A stretch of DNA of 64,000 nt. It comes from Siderastrea radians (lineage: Eukaryota > Cnidaria > Anthozoa > Scleractinia > Rhizangiidae). Position 1 is the stretch's first letter, and each line of letters begins with the position of its first letter. Location of the stretch: contig OZ024888.1 in NCBI GenBank assembly GCA_964017195.1, positions 11,851,701 through 11,915,700 of the forward strand, in the 5' to 3' direction. A program made the position numbers and the translations under genes. Positions 1 to 12,013 of this stretch are shown here, piece by piece. Under the pieces are notes generated by a model. That model did not search any database. It was given only the letters and a program-made list of their open reading frames with translations, and was not told the origin of the DNA.

Positions 1-773
1 GATGGTGTAAATATAGAGTTTTCTAAAGGAATCCGTCCGTGTATGAAGAGCATATGGCGTGGGACCTATAAGACCAATATCTGCGCTGAAAACTAAGGCC
101 CTGTCATCTGATGGTCTACCGTCCATAGCAGTCCTCTAAGCGAAACCGAGCTCGTTCTCCTCAACCGTGAGAAGACGGAGAAAAATCGCACAACCAACTT
201 TCTCTTGACAAACAAGGGGGTTAGTTTCTAGAGAAACTGTGGTGCTGCATCGGTGGGGAAGCGAAACACAAAACTTTGTATTTATCAACTGAGTTGATAA
301 GGTAAATTGAGCCACCGTGAAGAGATTGAAAGCTGACGTTTCGAGCGTTAGCCATTCGTCACAAGGATGGTTCTCCACCTTCGTCACCTGCACTGCTCAG
401 AAGATCAGGCGGAAAGCGACAAAGAGCCCTAAACATTACGACTCCTTGTCATGATGAGTTTCAACATGAGTTGAGTTTCAAACTCAACTTAATTTCGAGT
501 TTCATGTAGAAAATTGTAATCCGCTAGGTTTGCCATAAAATGGTTTCACAAGCTTATAAAGAACGAAAAGGACGGTTCCGGCACCCCTGGCCACACCCCT
601 GGTTTGGGCTTGAGTAAACTCAACAGACATTTGTACATTCTCACTCCTGTCTTGACCAACTTTTGAAGACCAATACATAGAGACCTAATAATAATTTCTT
701 TTTCAAAGCCCTAGTAACCGGCAAGGTTTTGGCAAGGCTTCACTGCCTGTAATGATACTGATAAATACATAAA
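1..773. other. Non-coding flank
   Basis: No supportable gene. Around 285-365 there is a segment (ATCAACTGAGTTGATAA followed by GACGTTTCGAGCGTTAGCC) that resembles dispersed anthozoan repeat tails; I cannot delimit it. The reading frames here are short and show no domain. Confidence 0.4.
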
Positions 774-1232
774 TACCGTTAACTGCCACTTATAAGCCCA
801 ACCGCTTACAAGCCCCCCCCCCCCCCGGTTATAGGCCCATCTACCTGTGAACAAAAAAATACATCCGGTATAAGCTCCACCGGATATAAGTCGCCCTCTA
901 GTTTTCCCTGTTTCCTTAATATTAAGCACTCTCACAGAACACTGCGAAGATGAACTCTGAGCTTCTGTTGTTACGTTCCGGTTACGTTCGTGTTGTTACA
1001 GTTTTGATTTTGTTGTTAAATTAAAATTGAAATGAATTCGATTTATTGTGACGTTTCAAAGGTTAATTAAAAACTGGTAAATTAAAATCGTATTTCGATC
1101 AACACTGCTGTGGCTCATTTTCGAAACTTATAAGCCCCCCCCCCCGGATATAAGCCCTTTCGTTTATAAGCCCACCCAAAACCCCTTACAAAGTTGTATA
1201 AGCCCAGGGCTTATAAGCGGCAGTTGACGGTA
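774..1232. mobile_element. Inverted-repeat MITE with TTATAAGCCC motif array
   Basis: The ends are inverted copies of about 26 bp (TACCGTTAACTGCC at 774, its complement GGCAGTTGACGGTA ending at 1232) with about two mismatches. Inside both arms the decamer TTATAAGCCC or close variants recurs several times next to C-runs (around 789, 805, 1127, 1150, 1165, 1197). There is no coding capacity. The insertion may have duplicated TA. The same end logic (TACCGT plus a motif array) recurs at 36638-37448. Confidence 0.75.
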
Positions 1233-2341
1233 ATCGGTCCTTGGGTCCACAGATTTTCAAAGTTCTCATTGCTTTGTTTGTGTTTGTTTGTTTTTTGCTT
1301 GCTTGTTGTTTTTGTTGTTGTTGTTGTTGTTTTTTTTTTGTTTCCTGTGCATTTCCCCCTCCAAGTCAAACCCGACGTCCGGTAAAATCAAGTGCGTGAC
1401 ATTTTGTTGCGTGACTCAAACTAAACAGGCTTTAAAGCTTTCGGCAAGAAATTATCGTTTCGAAATTTTACAACGAATACAGATCAAGAAAAGACGTCTT
1501 ATAGGAGAAAACTCTTTTGAAGTTCAAATAAGGAAAAATCATTTTATTCCTGAAGGTTCTTCATTTTAACAAAAGGAGGCGGGATGGAAATAAGTCATTT
1601 GGGTTGATTGCCAATACGCGATGCTTCAGTGATGTTGTTGACCCCGGACGCCAAGATGGTTATTATGAAAGAGTACGCACAGAACCTGATATTTAGACAA
1701 TACCATATTCAGGTGAGCTAGACATTACCTTTCTGCTGTGGATTACAGCCGAATACCAACCAAAATAGAAGAAATGTCCACATTTTCGGTTATTTGGTCG
1801 GAGGTATGTGCCAATTGTTGACGTGTTTCGGTGTTAATGTTGTAATTGGGATTTTGAGAGCGTTTGTACTCGGCGCTGATAAAAAGCCCGAAACTAATTT
1901 TTAAACCTGGTTTAAGAACGGCATTTCCTCTTTCAAGAATTCTGAATTTCAAGTGATTCGGTGTTTTACCGGGGAGGGAAACTTTCTCTTGGAAAACTGT
2001 GCCAAATTGAGAATTCAAAGCAAGCGAGTTTTAGTGGTTTTCAGCACCCTGCCATGACCTTGAAAATTAATCCACAAAAGAATAATTTGACTCAAATTAC
2101 TTGTTAACTCTTCAACAGCAAATTTCTAAGCTCAAAACAGGATTGTTCCATGACACGAATTAAACAGAGCGAAGTTTACGAGAAGGTATGATTCGCGTTT
2201 ATTCGGGGTGTTCGTAGAGAAACGTAGTGCGGTAACGGTTTTTTAATTTTTTGGAGGTTTAAAAATAGTTTCTCAACAAAAAATGCCATCGCACGTTTCT
2301 AGAGCTACCATAAGGTATCTCTGGGCGAAAAACGGAGAATT
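1233..2341. other. Gene-free stretch upstream of LINE relic
   Basis: Contains a T-rich/TTG simple repeat (about 1262-1340). No domain is recognised in the short frames, including the 91-codon minus-strand frame at 1743-2018. It could include a decayed 5' UTR or ORF1 of the LINE that follows, but nothing recognisable remains. Confidence 0.35.
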
Positions 2342-2401
2342 TTGATTTTTCATCATGTGCCACGTATTTTCGATTTCGTTCGGTCTTACTGGACATTGCC
2401 T

Positions 2402-3130
2402 CTTAAAATCGGATCTATCAATGCACGGGGACTAGGAGACAGGTCTAAGAGACGAAAAATTTTTAACTGGCTCAAATGCAAAAAAAATGTCAATATATTT
2501 CATTCAAGAAGCTCATTGCACGGAGGATAATATACATGATTGGCGAGCTGAATGGGGTTATCAAGCCTTATTCAGTTCCGGCTCTAGTTCAAAGGCAGGT
2601 GTTGCCATACTATTTAACAAAAACTTTAGCTTTCAGGTCTGGAGAACATATACTGATCCCGAAGGACGTTTTATCATATGTGACCTACCGTAGTGCAAAT
2701 GGAAAATTTATAACTTTGGTAAACATTTACGCCCCTAACGAAGATGATCCGAATTTCTTTATTTCGGTCTTCAATCAGCTACTCGGTTTCATTGTGACGA
2801 GATAATAATGGGTGGCGACTATAATTTAGTACTTGATGTTGGAAAGGACAAAAAAGGTGGAATTGCTAGAACACACGTGCACAAAAAATCGCTGGAAGTG
2901 ATACACGATTATTCTGAAAACTTAGATTTGGTGGATGCATCGAGAGAGATTTAAATCTCAAAGGTTCTATATACACGTGACGACAGAAAAAGCCTGAAGT
3001 ACATTGCAGGTTAGATTTTTTTCTTGTAAATCAGAGCACCTTTTGTAATACCATCAGTGCAGACATATTTCCAGGCTACAAAACGGACCATTCAATGATT
3101 ACAAATCTCTCTGCATTCCAACAATAGAGG
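2402..3130 (+). pseudogene. LINE endonuclease domain relic
   Basis: Apurinic-type endonuclease domain of the LINE. It reads PLKIGSINARGLGDRSKRRK, then after a frameshift YFIQEAHC and KAGVAILFN, then a further shift to TLVNIYAPNEDDPNFF, then IIMGGDYNLVLDVG and finally YKTDHSM. These correspond to the N, E, YxPN, GDFN and SDH metal-binding and catalytic blocks of the family. At least three frame changes and stops prevent translation. Copies of its middle part occur again at 3364-3633. Confidence 0.8.
2745..3014 (+). repeat. 270-bp direct repeat, copy 1 (inside LINE)
   Basis: Runs from TGATCCGAATTTC to TTGCAGGTTAG and recurs, as far as I can read without a difference, at 3364-3633. It covers the GGDYN part of the endonuclease. 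Confidence 0.9.
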
Positions 3131-3164
3131 TCGAGGTTTCTGGAAACTCAACACCTCACTTTTA

Positions 3165-3363
3165 AATACTACATACTACATACTACATACTTTATTGTTA
3201 CCTCCCCAATGGGGCTTTTCAGGAACAATTACTTAAATTACTAAGTTACTAATAACTATACAATCAAAATTAATCAAATTTAAGAAACATTTACAACATT
3301 ATCTAAACTTTGTAGTCGCCAAAATACTAAAAATGAATAAAATTTAGGGAGTATTTACAAAAT
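3165..3363 (-). mobile_element. 3' tail of another LINE, reverse orientation
   Basis: On the minus strand this reads as a 3' end with CCCCATTGGGGAGGTAAC followed by AATAAAGTATG and a (TAGTATG)n heptamer tail; on the + strand it begins (ATACTAC)n. Heptamer or pentamer tails of this kind are typical of CR1/L2-type LINE 3' ends and derived SINEs. It lies between the two 270-bp repeats of the L1-like element. Confidence 0.6.
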
Positions 3364-3633
3364 TGATCCGAATTTCTTTATTTCGGTCTTCAATCAGCTA
3401 CTCGGTTTCATTGTGACGAGATAATAATGGGTGGCGACTATAATTTAGTACTTGATGTTGGAAAGGACAAAAAAGGTGGAATTGCTAGAACACACGTGCA
3501 CAAAAAATCGCTGGAAGTGATACACGATTATTCTGAAAACTTAGATTTGGTGGATGCATCGAGAGAGATTTAAATCTCAAAGGTTCTATATACACGTGAC
3601 GACAGAAAAAGCCTGAAGTACATTGCAGGTTAG
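3364..3633 (+). repeat. 270-bp direct repeat, copy 2 (inside LINE)
   Basis: Second copy of 2745-3014. After it the sequence runs into the reverse transcriptase part of the LINE (AGTGACATTCAG onward). Confidence 0.9.
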
Positions 3634-3732
3634 GAAAAGTGACATTCAGTATGTTAGATTAAAGCAATTATAAAAGAAACTAGAAATGAATATGGAAAAG
3701 ATGATTCTGTTAATCCAAATTTACTGTGGGAA

Positions 3733-5376
3733 ATGGTTAAAATGAAAGTGAGAGAGGAGTCTTTGAAATATGGAGCGTCCAAAAAAAGAGAAATTTCGAG
3801 ACAAGAAGAGGAAATTGGACGATCAATTGCAAAGCTAGAAAAATGTCTTGGTGAGAAATATGTAGGTAAACATCAAAAACAAAAAGTCTGGTCTGACCTT
3901 GAAACAAAAAAACGCGAACTGGAGGTGACAATTGAACACCGAACAAAAGGAGCGATTGTAAGATCCAAATCTCAATGGTATAATGAAGGAGAGAAGAATA
4001 ATAATTACTTTCTCAATCTAGAAAAGAGACACTGTAAACAGGGAACAATAACCCAACTAAAAGTGAATACAGATAGGGATGATCGTATCTGTTCGGACAA
4101 AGAGATTTTAAACGAATGCGAGTCTTTTTATCAAAATCTTTACAGCTCCAAAGTCGTTACTGATAACGCAGAAACTGACTGCTTTTTCACGCAGCAACCA
4201 AATGAAAAGTGCTTGAATAAAAATGAAAAATTGTTTTGTGAAGGATTATTAAACCGAAAGGAATGCTTAGACGCTCTCAAAAGTATGAAGTCTGTTAAAT
4301 CTCCTGGAACTGATGGTCTACCTAGTAAATTTTACAAAGTCTTCGGAATGATCTGGAAGAAATATTGATAAACTCTTTAAACTACTCCTATGAAATAGGA
4401 AAGCTCTCAATATCTCAAAGACGGGGAATTATTAAGCTTATACCAAAAAGGATGCTGAGCTTAATTTAATAAAGAACTGGTGACCGTTAACACTATTAAA
4501 TTGCGATTATAAGATTGCAACTAAAGCTATAGCAAGCCGAATCAAAACTGTCATTCCAAAGCTTATTTCAGATGATCAGACAGGTTTTATTAAAGGCCGA
4601 TTTATCGGAGAAAACATTCGTTTAATAGACAGCTTCATTAAATATACTGCAGGGAAAAATATACCGGGACTTCTCCTTTTCCTTGATTTTGAGAAAGCTT
4701 TTGACACACTAGAATGGTCCTTTATTCGGAAAACTTTCCTACATTTTGGTTTTGGCACATCCTTACTGAACTGGATAAAAGTTTTTTTTTGCGATATTGA
4801 AAGTTGTATTCTAAACAATGGATGGGCAAGCAACTTCTTTAAACTTGGCAGAGGAGTCAGACAAGGCTGCCCCTTGTCACGTTATTTGTTTATTCTCTCA
4901 GTAGAAATACTGACGCTACTCGCCAAAAGAAGGAAATCAGTGGCATAACTTTAAACGGTAAGGAGATTAAATTGCGTCGATACGCAGATGACACGACTCT
5001 TATTTTAGACGGTTCTGAAAACTCATTCTTAGAAGCCTTGAAGATGATAGACCTTTTCGGTAAAATATCCCGCCTGAAACTTAACAATAGCAAAACAGAA
5101 GCCCTGTGGACAGGTGCCAATGCTGAAAGCAATCTTAAACTTCGTCCTAAAAAGAACTTTAAATGGCCTCGAAAAAAAGTCAGAGCCTTAGGAGTGTGGC
5201 TCTCAACAGACCCCGATTTGACTGTGTCTTTAAACTACAACGATAAATTGAAAAAGATAAAGGCAATCTTAGGCTGTTGGAAGCTGCGTAGACTCGGTTT
5301 GTTAGGGAAAATTACGGTCTTAAAAAGCCTCGTAGCATCACAATTGACATATTTTTTCACCTTTGCAAACAAATAA
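3733..5376 (+). pseudogene. LINE reverse transcriptase relic
   Basis: An uninterrupted frame of 211 codons (3733-4368) holds the basic N-terminal RT extension and ends at SPGTDGLPSKFYKVF. After a break the frame around 4440-4950 gives IKGRFIGENIR, LFLDFEKAFDTLEW and GVRQGCPLSRYLFIL. The frame at 4972-5376 gives RRYADDTTLILDG, where ADD is the catalytic metal site, and then the thumb. Frame changes near 4368 and 4950 and stops between them show that it is inactive. Confidence 0.88.
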
Positions 5377-6635
5377 TAAGGTAATCAAAGAGATAAATGG
5401 GAGGTTTTACAATTTTTTATGGAACGACAAAGGAGACAAGATAAAACGAAATATAAGGATAAACGATTACCCTGAAGGAGGACTTAAAATGATTGATATA
5501 GATTCTTTTAATAGATCGTTAAAAGCTGTTTGGATTAAAAAGTACCTAGACACAGAAAACCAGGAAGGATGGAAAAGCTTTTTTAATCTTGAACTCAGGA
5601 AATATGAAGACGTAGTCACATTAACTGGAAATCTTAACAAAAAAGACACCTGCGTACTCAAGGTATCAAATCCTTTTATCAAAGAAATTCTTGAAATCTG
5701 GTCAGAAGTGATTTTCGAACAAACGGTAGTGTCAGAGGACCACTTTCTTTCATCACCTCTATGGTACAACTCCCTGATAAGAATAGAAAACAAATTAACC
5801 AGTTTTCTATAAAGACTGGCACGCTAAGGAAGTAACAAAAGTTAAACATTTAATGGACGACTCTGGCTATTTTCTTTCACTCCCTGCCTTCCAAAATAAA
5901 TATAACCTGAAAGTCCGGCTTTTAGGTTTTTATGGACTTATATCTGCAGTCAAACTCTTGAAAAGGCAAATTCCCCAAAAAACAAGGCCTCCACTAAAGT
6001 ATGAAGGTTTCTTATCAAAATTTGTAGAAAATTCAAAACCAAGCAGACCTGTATATAAGAAACTAGTATACAAAAGTGGCTTGAGGATATTAACATTACT
6101 ATCAACTGAAAAACCGCGTACCAATTATCCTTTCAATGTACAAAGAGCACAAAACTTATAGCCTTTAATTTTAAATTTTTACACAGAAGACTATTGACTA
6201 ACAACTTTCTGAAAAAAATTGGACTCGTTAATAGCGAGAAATGTACCTTCTGTCAAAGAGAGCCAGAAACACTTGTACATCTGCTTTGGGAATTGCGAAT
6301 GCCCAAAAATTCAGTCCTTCTGGATCAGTCTTTCCTTATGGCTGCAGTCATGCAAAATAGTTGAGAAAGAAACGCTCTTAGAACTTGGTACAGCGTTGGG
6401 CTTAAACCCAGATAGATCAAAATACAAATTTCAAATTAATTTCTGCTGCTTACTTGCTAAATATTATATTTGGATACGTAAGCATAAAGAATTTCCACCA
6501 AAACTTAACGACTTTTTACGATATATGAAACACATCAGTGGAATAGAAAACAAGGCCAACACTTTTAACCAGAAGAAATGGGAGCCTATTAAGGCTTTCT
6601 TTTTACCTCTTGTGAACTTGGTCCTCGTCCCCTGA
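5363..6635 (+). pseudogene. LINE ORF2 C-terminal region relic
   Basis: Three consecutive frames (5363-5812, 5853-6161, 6219-6635) continue the LINE ORF2 beyond the thumb. Around 6241-6310 the residues CTFCQREPETLVHLL, joined across a frameshift to FGNCEC, form the Cys-Cys-His-Cys cluster usual near the C terminus of L1-type ORF2. The final frame stops at 6635. No enzymatic motif is expected here; frameshifts again show decay. Confidence 0.75.
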
Positions 6636-6947
6636 GAAATGAAACAAGGTTTAAGTTTTTTTTTGTCTCTCTTTCCGTTTTTCTCTTTTTTGCGTTTTAT
6701 TTCTCGTCTAAATTTAGATTTAAATGTTTTGTTTGTTAGTTCAATATTGCGTAAAATTAACAAAAAGACAAACTTTGTAAAAGACAGAAGTAGGCTAAGT
6801 AACGTAATATATGTCGTGTATTGTAATGTATTTGTAATATAATTATCCTGTGTTCTTTGTCTTAATAAGAAAACACTCAAAGACAAACTCCCGCTCTTAC
6901 ACTGTCAGTTTGTGCAAAAATAAACTTGTCCATATAATAAAAAGAAA

Positions 6948-7085
6948 ATTACACGCTGGCTTAAAGATATGAATTTTATTTTCTCGTGGTAAAAAGCAAT
7001 ATTTTACTCACTCGCTGCGCTCGTTTGTAAAATATTATTTTTCCCACTCGAATATAAAATTCATATCTTCGCGCCGCCGTGTAAT
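6948..7085. mobile_element. Foldback MITE (138 bp)
   Basis: The arms are inverted copies: ATTACACG then AAGATATGAATTTTAT on the left, and ATAAAATTCATATCTT then CGTGTAAT on the right. The centre holds a second palindromic section around TCACTCGCTGCGCTCG. No coding potential. Confidence 0.7.
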
Positions 7086-8580
7086 ATCCTATATATATTT
7101 TCCTCGCCACTGCTCGGATCGGCAAATATCCACTATTGTTCACCTCATCTTCGGTGAATTGTTAGTAATTCACAGAAGTAAAGATGAGTTCCGAGTTGCA
7201 GAATGCTTTTTTTTCGCCCGCTGGCGTATAAAGTTGACCAGTTCACTGAATTTTCACGGCTTAGATTTTCATGATGTTCCTTAAGACACGTGCAAAAACC
7301 GAGAGCAGGCTACCTAAAAAAACTTGAATAACGAAAACACGTGCAGTTACGAAAACAAATCTAAATCTAGGATTTTGGGCCGGGTATATTGCTATCCTAT
7401 ATTTTTATAATGGCAGGAAAAGGAGTCGGGTTCAATCTTCGCGAACCTGTAGCATAGCGCAATAAAATAACGGAATTAAAACTAGCGCAAAAAAGGCATC
7501 AGGGTAAGGTCAAGGTCAAACGGATTAAACATCATTCGATATTGCTCAACACAAAATTCTTGCTGTACAATGTTGAAAGAGGCGGCCCAAAGAATTTAAC
7601 ATTGTTTTCCGCACCTGAGAGCAAAAGAAACTTGAATCAACATCATTCAACAAGGTAACCAACGCGTTTAAACATGTTGAGTTCTACAACGTTCAGTGGT
7701 GTTGAATGAAAGCGTTGAACCCATTTCTCCTAGTCCTATTGCCTTGAACATCTGTTAAGAGAAAGGTTATGCTCTCAAAAATAATATACATATTTAGCCA
7801 AGCCTAAAAGCTGAGCTCCACGTTCTTTTTTTTTTCGCTAGTACTTATTAATCCCCGAACATACTCTCATTGAAGTAGTTAATCACGCAACTCCTTAGGA
7901 CAAGATTCCATAGCGGGAATAAATCGCCAACTCCAATTCCAGAAATGCCGTTTCTATTTAACCTTATCATTGTCTGACCTTATCGAAAGTCGAAATTTCG
8001 CGTTATGTTCTCCATTTGTTCTTTTTCGTTTAGCTAGATTGCTCAGTTGAGTTTATGTCAAAATCGGCTACTTGTCTGCTTCAGTGTTTGGTCAACAGGA
8101 TTTCAATCCATCAGTTGCTGCAGTTTATAACCGACAGCTACTGACAATTTTCCAGACCGAGAGGAAGCAGTTTTCTTTTAAGATTTAATAGACCATCGAC
8201 GTTTTTTTTGCCCCACCAAGTTGCTTTACAGTTTGTTAAGCCTTAGATACGTTTCCCTTCCCCCTTAAAGAAAATACTACCTGTGGACAGGACAACATGG
8301 ACCTTAAAAATAGGAGTGATTACTTTATTTTCCTGCAAAAGAGCAGAGTACAATACTGCTCGCGAGTGTCTGACTGAAACTGTCGGTTTCACGTGAGGTG
8401 AGAGATTAGTTAAATCTAAAACAGGTAGTTTGTCTCAACGTTGTCCTCTATACAGTGTCTTTATATGTCTTAAAAATCTAAAAGCACTTGAATGACTTTC
8501 ATTCTAAAAGAGAGCGAAAGGTTGTGCTATCATTAAACTTATTTGTTTACTCGTGAATTGTTCTGCGTTTTTTATCCTGG
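7086..8580. repeat. Dispersed non-coding repeat, copy 1 (about 7105-7790)
   Basis: The part from about 7105 to 7790 is homologous, in the same orientation, to 26240-26830 and 56990-57745. Shared strings are TTTTCATGATGTTCCTTAAG, AAACGGATT followed by ATCATTC and ATTGCT, and GAACATCTGTTAAGAGAA. It has no coding frame. The rest (7790-8580) shows nothing recognisable. Confidence 0.6.
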
Positions 8581-8725
8581 CAACCTCGTTCACTGGGTCT
8601 CTCTTCCTCCCATTCCCTCCCTAACGTTCCCAATTGTCATAGAGGCACGTGACCAGACCAGACCAGGGTCTCTCTCACTATCGCTCCAGGGGACGGGAAA
8701 AAGAGAAACCCAGGTAACGAGGTTG
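8581..8725. mobile_element. Small inverted-repeat element (145 bp)
   Basis: The left end CAACCTCGTTCACTGGGT is an imperfect inverted copy of the right end (reads CAACCTCGTTACCTGGGT on the other strand) over about 37 bp. The flanks TTATCCTGG (8572-8580) and TTATCCTTG (8726-8734) look like a 9-bp target duplication with one mismatch. Confidence 0.55.
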
Positions 8726-10555
8726 TTATCCTTGTCCTCTTAACACTCATAATTTGAAGTGCATTTGTGGATGTAAAGACGAAATTGAACATTTCTTTCA
8801 CACTTATTGGCCCGTAAAATACAGTACACTTTAGTTGTGCAGTTATTCGCCAAAAGGGGAAAAAAGCAAGGGAAAACATGCGGATCATTGTGGAAACAAA
8901 GAGTTGACTTATTTTTCTTCCAAGAGAAGACTTAAGCAAGACTTTCACCGACAGCTCTTATTGTAGCAATCTTTTAAAAGCTTATTTTAAAGTTCAAGAA
9001 GAGTCCTAGTAAAACTACAATTGCTCTAATGAACCCACTTAAGTTGGTCCCCGGGGTAGCTACTCGACAGAAAAGACTTTTCAATGTAAACACGCATTTC
9101 TCACTGATTCCTATGCATCCCTCTGACGTTTTAGTTCTGTCAACCAGGAAACATTTTTGCTCAAATAAATAATATTGCCCCGCATCAACCAGTTTACAGA
9201 CAGAAAATTACGCAAAAAGTATTTTCGGAAACTTTTAAGCACGCGTAAAATTATCGAGCCTGAAAATGTCACAAGTTTTTCGCCTGCAATGTATTATTCA
9301 GTCGCTTTCAAAAAACATACCCAGAACTAATTTTAGGAAGCTTCCTTGATAAAATAGGTTTCAACCGAGACATGCTTCACTTATAGTTACTTAAATAAAT
9401 CTTTCATTTTGATCTGTAACCAGAGAAACGCTAAAATGGCTTAAAGGTTAAAAACAAACCAAACACAAAAGCATGCTACACTGAACTCACTCACTGAAAC
9501 GGCGATTCTAAGTTTAGTCGCTAAATTGGGACAGAAATGTCATTCACTTCAGATGAAGAAACTAAAAAATATAGCAATATAAGGAAGATAAAATATCCAA
9601 GAACTGAAAAAAACATATAGAGCTTTACACTAAGAATATAAACTTAATATTGACGACAGAGCGACTCTACAGTTGTTGCATAATAAATTAGGAATCTGTC
9701 AAAACAATCCAATTTGAGGTGCTGAAGAGCAACAACCTAGATTGAAAAACAACACAGACTCAGTCTAGAATAGTGACGATTTCTACTTTTCAAATAAGAT
9801 AACCAATTGCGTAAAAAGAATTGCTCCAAAAAAATATATTGAAAATTACGCACTAAACTTTAAAAGGAGATTGAGCTTAAGCCTATACACATCAGTTTTC
9901 TCATAATGGAAATTCCTTGAATGAATAAAGAAAGAAAAGGGACATGAAACCTTCCCAAACAGGAAATTTCATTCACATAAGCACTTGCTTGCCCAGGAAA
10001 GCGAAATGCATTCAATTAATTTTCCTCTCGAGCGAAGTTACTCGTAAGCATTTTCTTTCGAAGCGGGAACTACAAGGCAGTTTCAAGGCTATTTTGAACA
10101 AGTGGTTTAAACATTTCAAGAAAATTACCGTAAACATGTAAAGTCGCACGTGTAAAGTCGATTTCTTGCCTTCAAGCTCTCCAATTTCTTCTTTATGCGG
10201 CATCGAATTTATAGCAATCTCTTCAGGTCTTTTTCTTTTCATGATGAGCTGTTTGAGTCTTTATTCCAAGAATGTATTGAAAATCGAGCGTACGAGGAAC
10301 CAGCGGCCATTACTTCAGATCAGAAAAGATGGCATTCTGAACTCCCGTCTGATTGCCTTGGGACTCCCCTCCCCCCTTTCCCTCCCCCTGAGTCTGTACT
10401 GGCGGACGTACGCTGACGTCACAACCAAAATGTCGCATTGATAGGTTACCAGACTTGCTTACCAATGGTGCTCCACCCCTGCAGCCGAAAAGGCCTCAAA
10501 GGAGGCTCCGCTATTACTTAAAGTAGGATAAGATTAAAAGAGATCACCCAAATAA
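8726..10555. other. Gene-free stretch
   Basis: No gene, RNA or clear repeat recognised. Short frames at 9944-10441 overlap each other on both strands and carry no domain. Confidence 0.4.
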
Positions 10556-10907
10556 GGGACTGTGCGATAATTATAATTATCAGGGGTGGGAAGGGGGGTT
10601 AAAAAATGAGCCTTACGAAGAGAAATACAATGTAGTGCCCTCCCCTCCTGCCAACAAAGGCAAGTTTAGCTCTGGCTCCCCCTCCTGATGTCCAAAAAAT
10701 TATGACCAGCCCCCCCCCCCCCCCCCGCCTACATTTATAATAAAAGCTTAAATATACCTGAATTCACTACTTGCTTTGTACTGTAACGCGTTCGACATCA
10801 GTTTACGGAGCTCTTCCACTGCGCAGGCTCATCAAAATTTGAAAGACAAGAAATATGGCTGGGTACCAAATGCTAAGAGAAACATTGGTTTGTTTTGAAA
10901 CGAGTTT

Positions 10908-11390
10908 TTGCCAAGATTCTTTGACATCTACAAAGACAGGGCAGGTGGTAACCCTAGTGTGATGAAAAGAATGTTCGTAGCAGAGAGAGATAGACAGTAC
11001 GCAATCCTTCAAGATGTTAAGAAATATGAAGCCAAATATGATTATTTGGTAAGTGACAATGCAGCTTGTGCTGGGCGGTTTTTGTGTGAGAAATACGACC
11101 AGAAACCGCATGACGACAGCAACATTTCAAGGTGTCGAGCTGAAGCGAACAAACTAAGAACGACAACAAGCCACCATAAGTTTAATTCAGACACTCTGCA
11201 CTCAATTACAACTGGCACTCAGAAGAATATTGCTCAACTGATTGAGACCTTGAAACTGCGTTTAAAAAAATATAAGTCCACTTATTCCATTGCTTCAAAA
11301 ATCAACGCATCAAACTGTAGAAGAAATAAGGAAAACAGAAGGAAAGGCAGAAAACGGAACACTGTTGCTGTGGAAAAAACGAAAGAGTAG
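10908..11390 (+). CDS. Unrecognised ORF inside inverted-repeat element
   Basis: The 160-codon frame starts in FFDIYKDRAGG and is rich in Lys and charged residues, with a basic tail (NRRKGRKRN). Upstream, the frame of KYGWVPNAKRNIGLF precedes a stop, so the true start may have been further 5' and lost. I recognise no catalytic motif. It could be a remnant of a transposon-encoded or captured host gene. A second frame (11416-11613, TPVDGEYEPEMYTVPQ) follows 25 bp later in a different frame and may be the C-terminal part. Confidence 0.35.
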   Translation: MPRFFDIYKDRAGGNPSVMKRMFVAERDRQYAILQDVKKYEAKYDYLVSDNAACAGRFLCEKYDQKPHDDSNISRCRAEANKLRTTTSHHKFNSDTLHSITTGTQKNIAQLIETLKLRLKKYKSTYSIASKINASNCRRNKENRRKGRKRNTVAVEKTKE

Positions 11391-11415
11391 AGCTTGAGTT
11401 GTTTTTGTTTCACTG

Positions 11416-11613
11416 GTGGGGACACCAGTTGATGGCGAATATGAACCGGAGATGTACACAGTGCCGCAGATCGATACTGTGGATCTAGAAATACTTACTT
11501 TGTTCACGTCTTACCCCGATAAAGCTTGCTTGGGAGACCTGTTAAACTGTAAATGCTTTGTCAGAGAAGCTGAAAAGGCCATGAGTTTACAAAAAATGTA
11601 TAACTCCACTTAA
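11416..11613 (+). CDS. Unrecognised short ORF, possible continuation
   Basis: 65 codons, acidic at the start (DGEYEPEM) and ending in SLQKMYNST. It may be the C-terminal part of the preceding 160-codon frame after a frameshift or intron. No family recognised. Confidence 0.25.
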   Translation: MGTPVDGEYEPEMYTVPQIDTVDLEILTLFTSYPDKACLGDLLNCKCFVREAEKAMSLQKMYNST

Positions 11614-11945
11614 CCACTTTTTACTGCCCAATAGCAGTGGACACACCCACGGCTATATCCTCAGGCCAACCACGACTAGTAATACCAAAGCATGTAACAA
11701 CAACAACATGTGCCGCACAAAGCGTTCCGGCTCATTTATTACACAGTGCGGCACAGTGTGTAAATGCTAACAATTTAGTTGATTAGCAAATCTTATCTCT
11801 AATAGTTTATATTATTATAGTGCTATTATAGTAGTGTTAGTATGTTAGTAGTGTTATAGTGTTAATATAGTAGTGTTAATTTTTAAGTTTGTATTTTATC
11901 CTTGTAATTCAGTTTCTTAACTGCAATGGTGATAAATCAACAGTT

Positions 11946-11968
11946 ATTTATTTATTTTTGTTTTATTT
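11946..11968 (-). promoter_or_regulatory. AATAAA cluster, possible poly(A) signals
   Basis: On the minus strand the sequence reads AAATAAAACAAAAATAAATA, with several AATAAA hexamers about 50-70 bp past an in-frame stop (12014-12016) of the gene B exon 3 frame. It could end a transcript that reads through the exon 3 donor. The hexamers lie within or at the edge of the inverted-repeat element. Confidence 0.35.
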
Positions 11969-12013
11969 ATGGTGCCCCCGCTCGTTTTACAGCCCCCCGC
12001 CCCCTCCTGAAAA

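Larger units (their letters stand above)
2342..6873 (+). mobile_element. Degenerate L1/Tx1-type LINE (non-LTR retrotransposon)
   Basis: Translations of several + frames together give the order endonuclease, reverse transcriptase, thumb region, C-terminal zinc-knuckle region, as in ORF2 of L1-clade LINEs. Visible landmarks are an APE endonuclease start (IGSINARGLG), QEAHC, NIYAPNE, GGDYN, TDHS, the L1 hallmark SPGTDGLPSKFYK (about 4300-4335), DFEKAFD, GVRQGCPLS and YADDTT. The frame changes repeatedly and stops interrupt it, so the element is dead. No ORF1 is seen. The sequence after the last stop (6636-6873) is T-rich and probably the 3' UTR/tail. Clade assignment rests on motif memory only. 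Confidence 0.88.
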
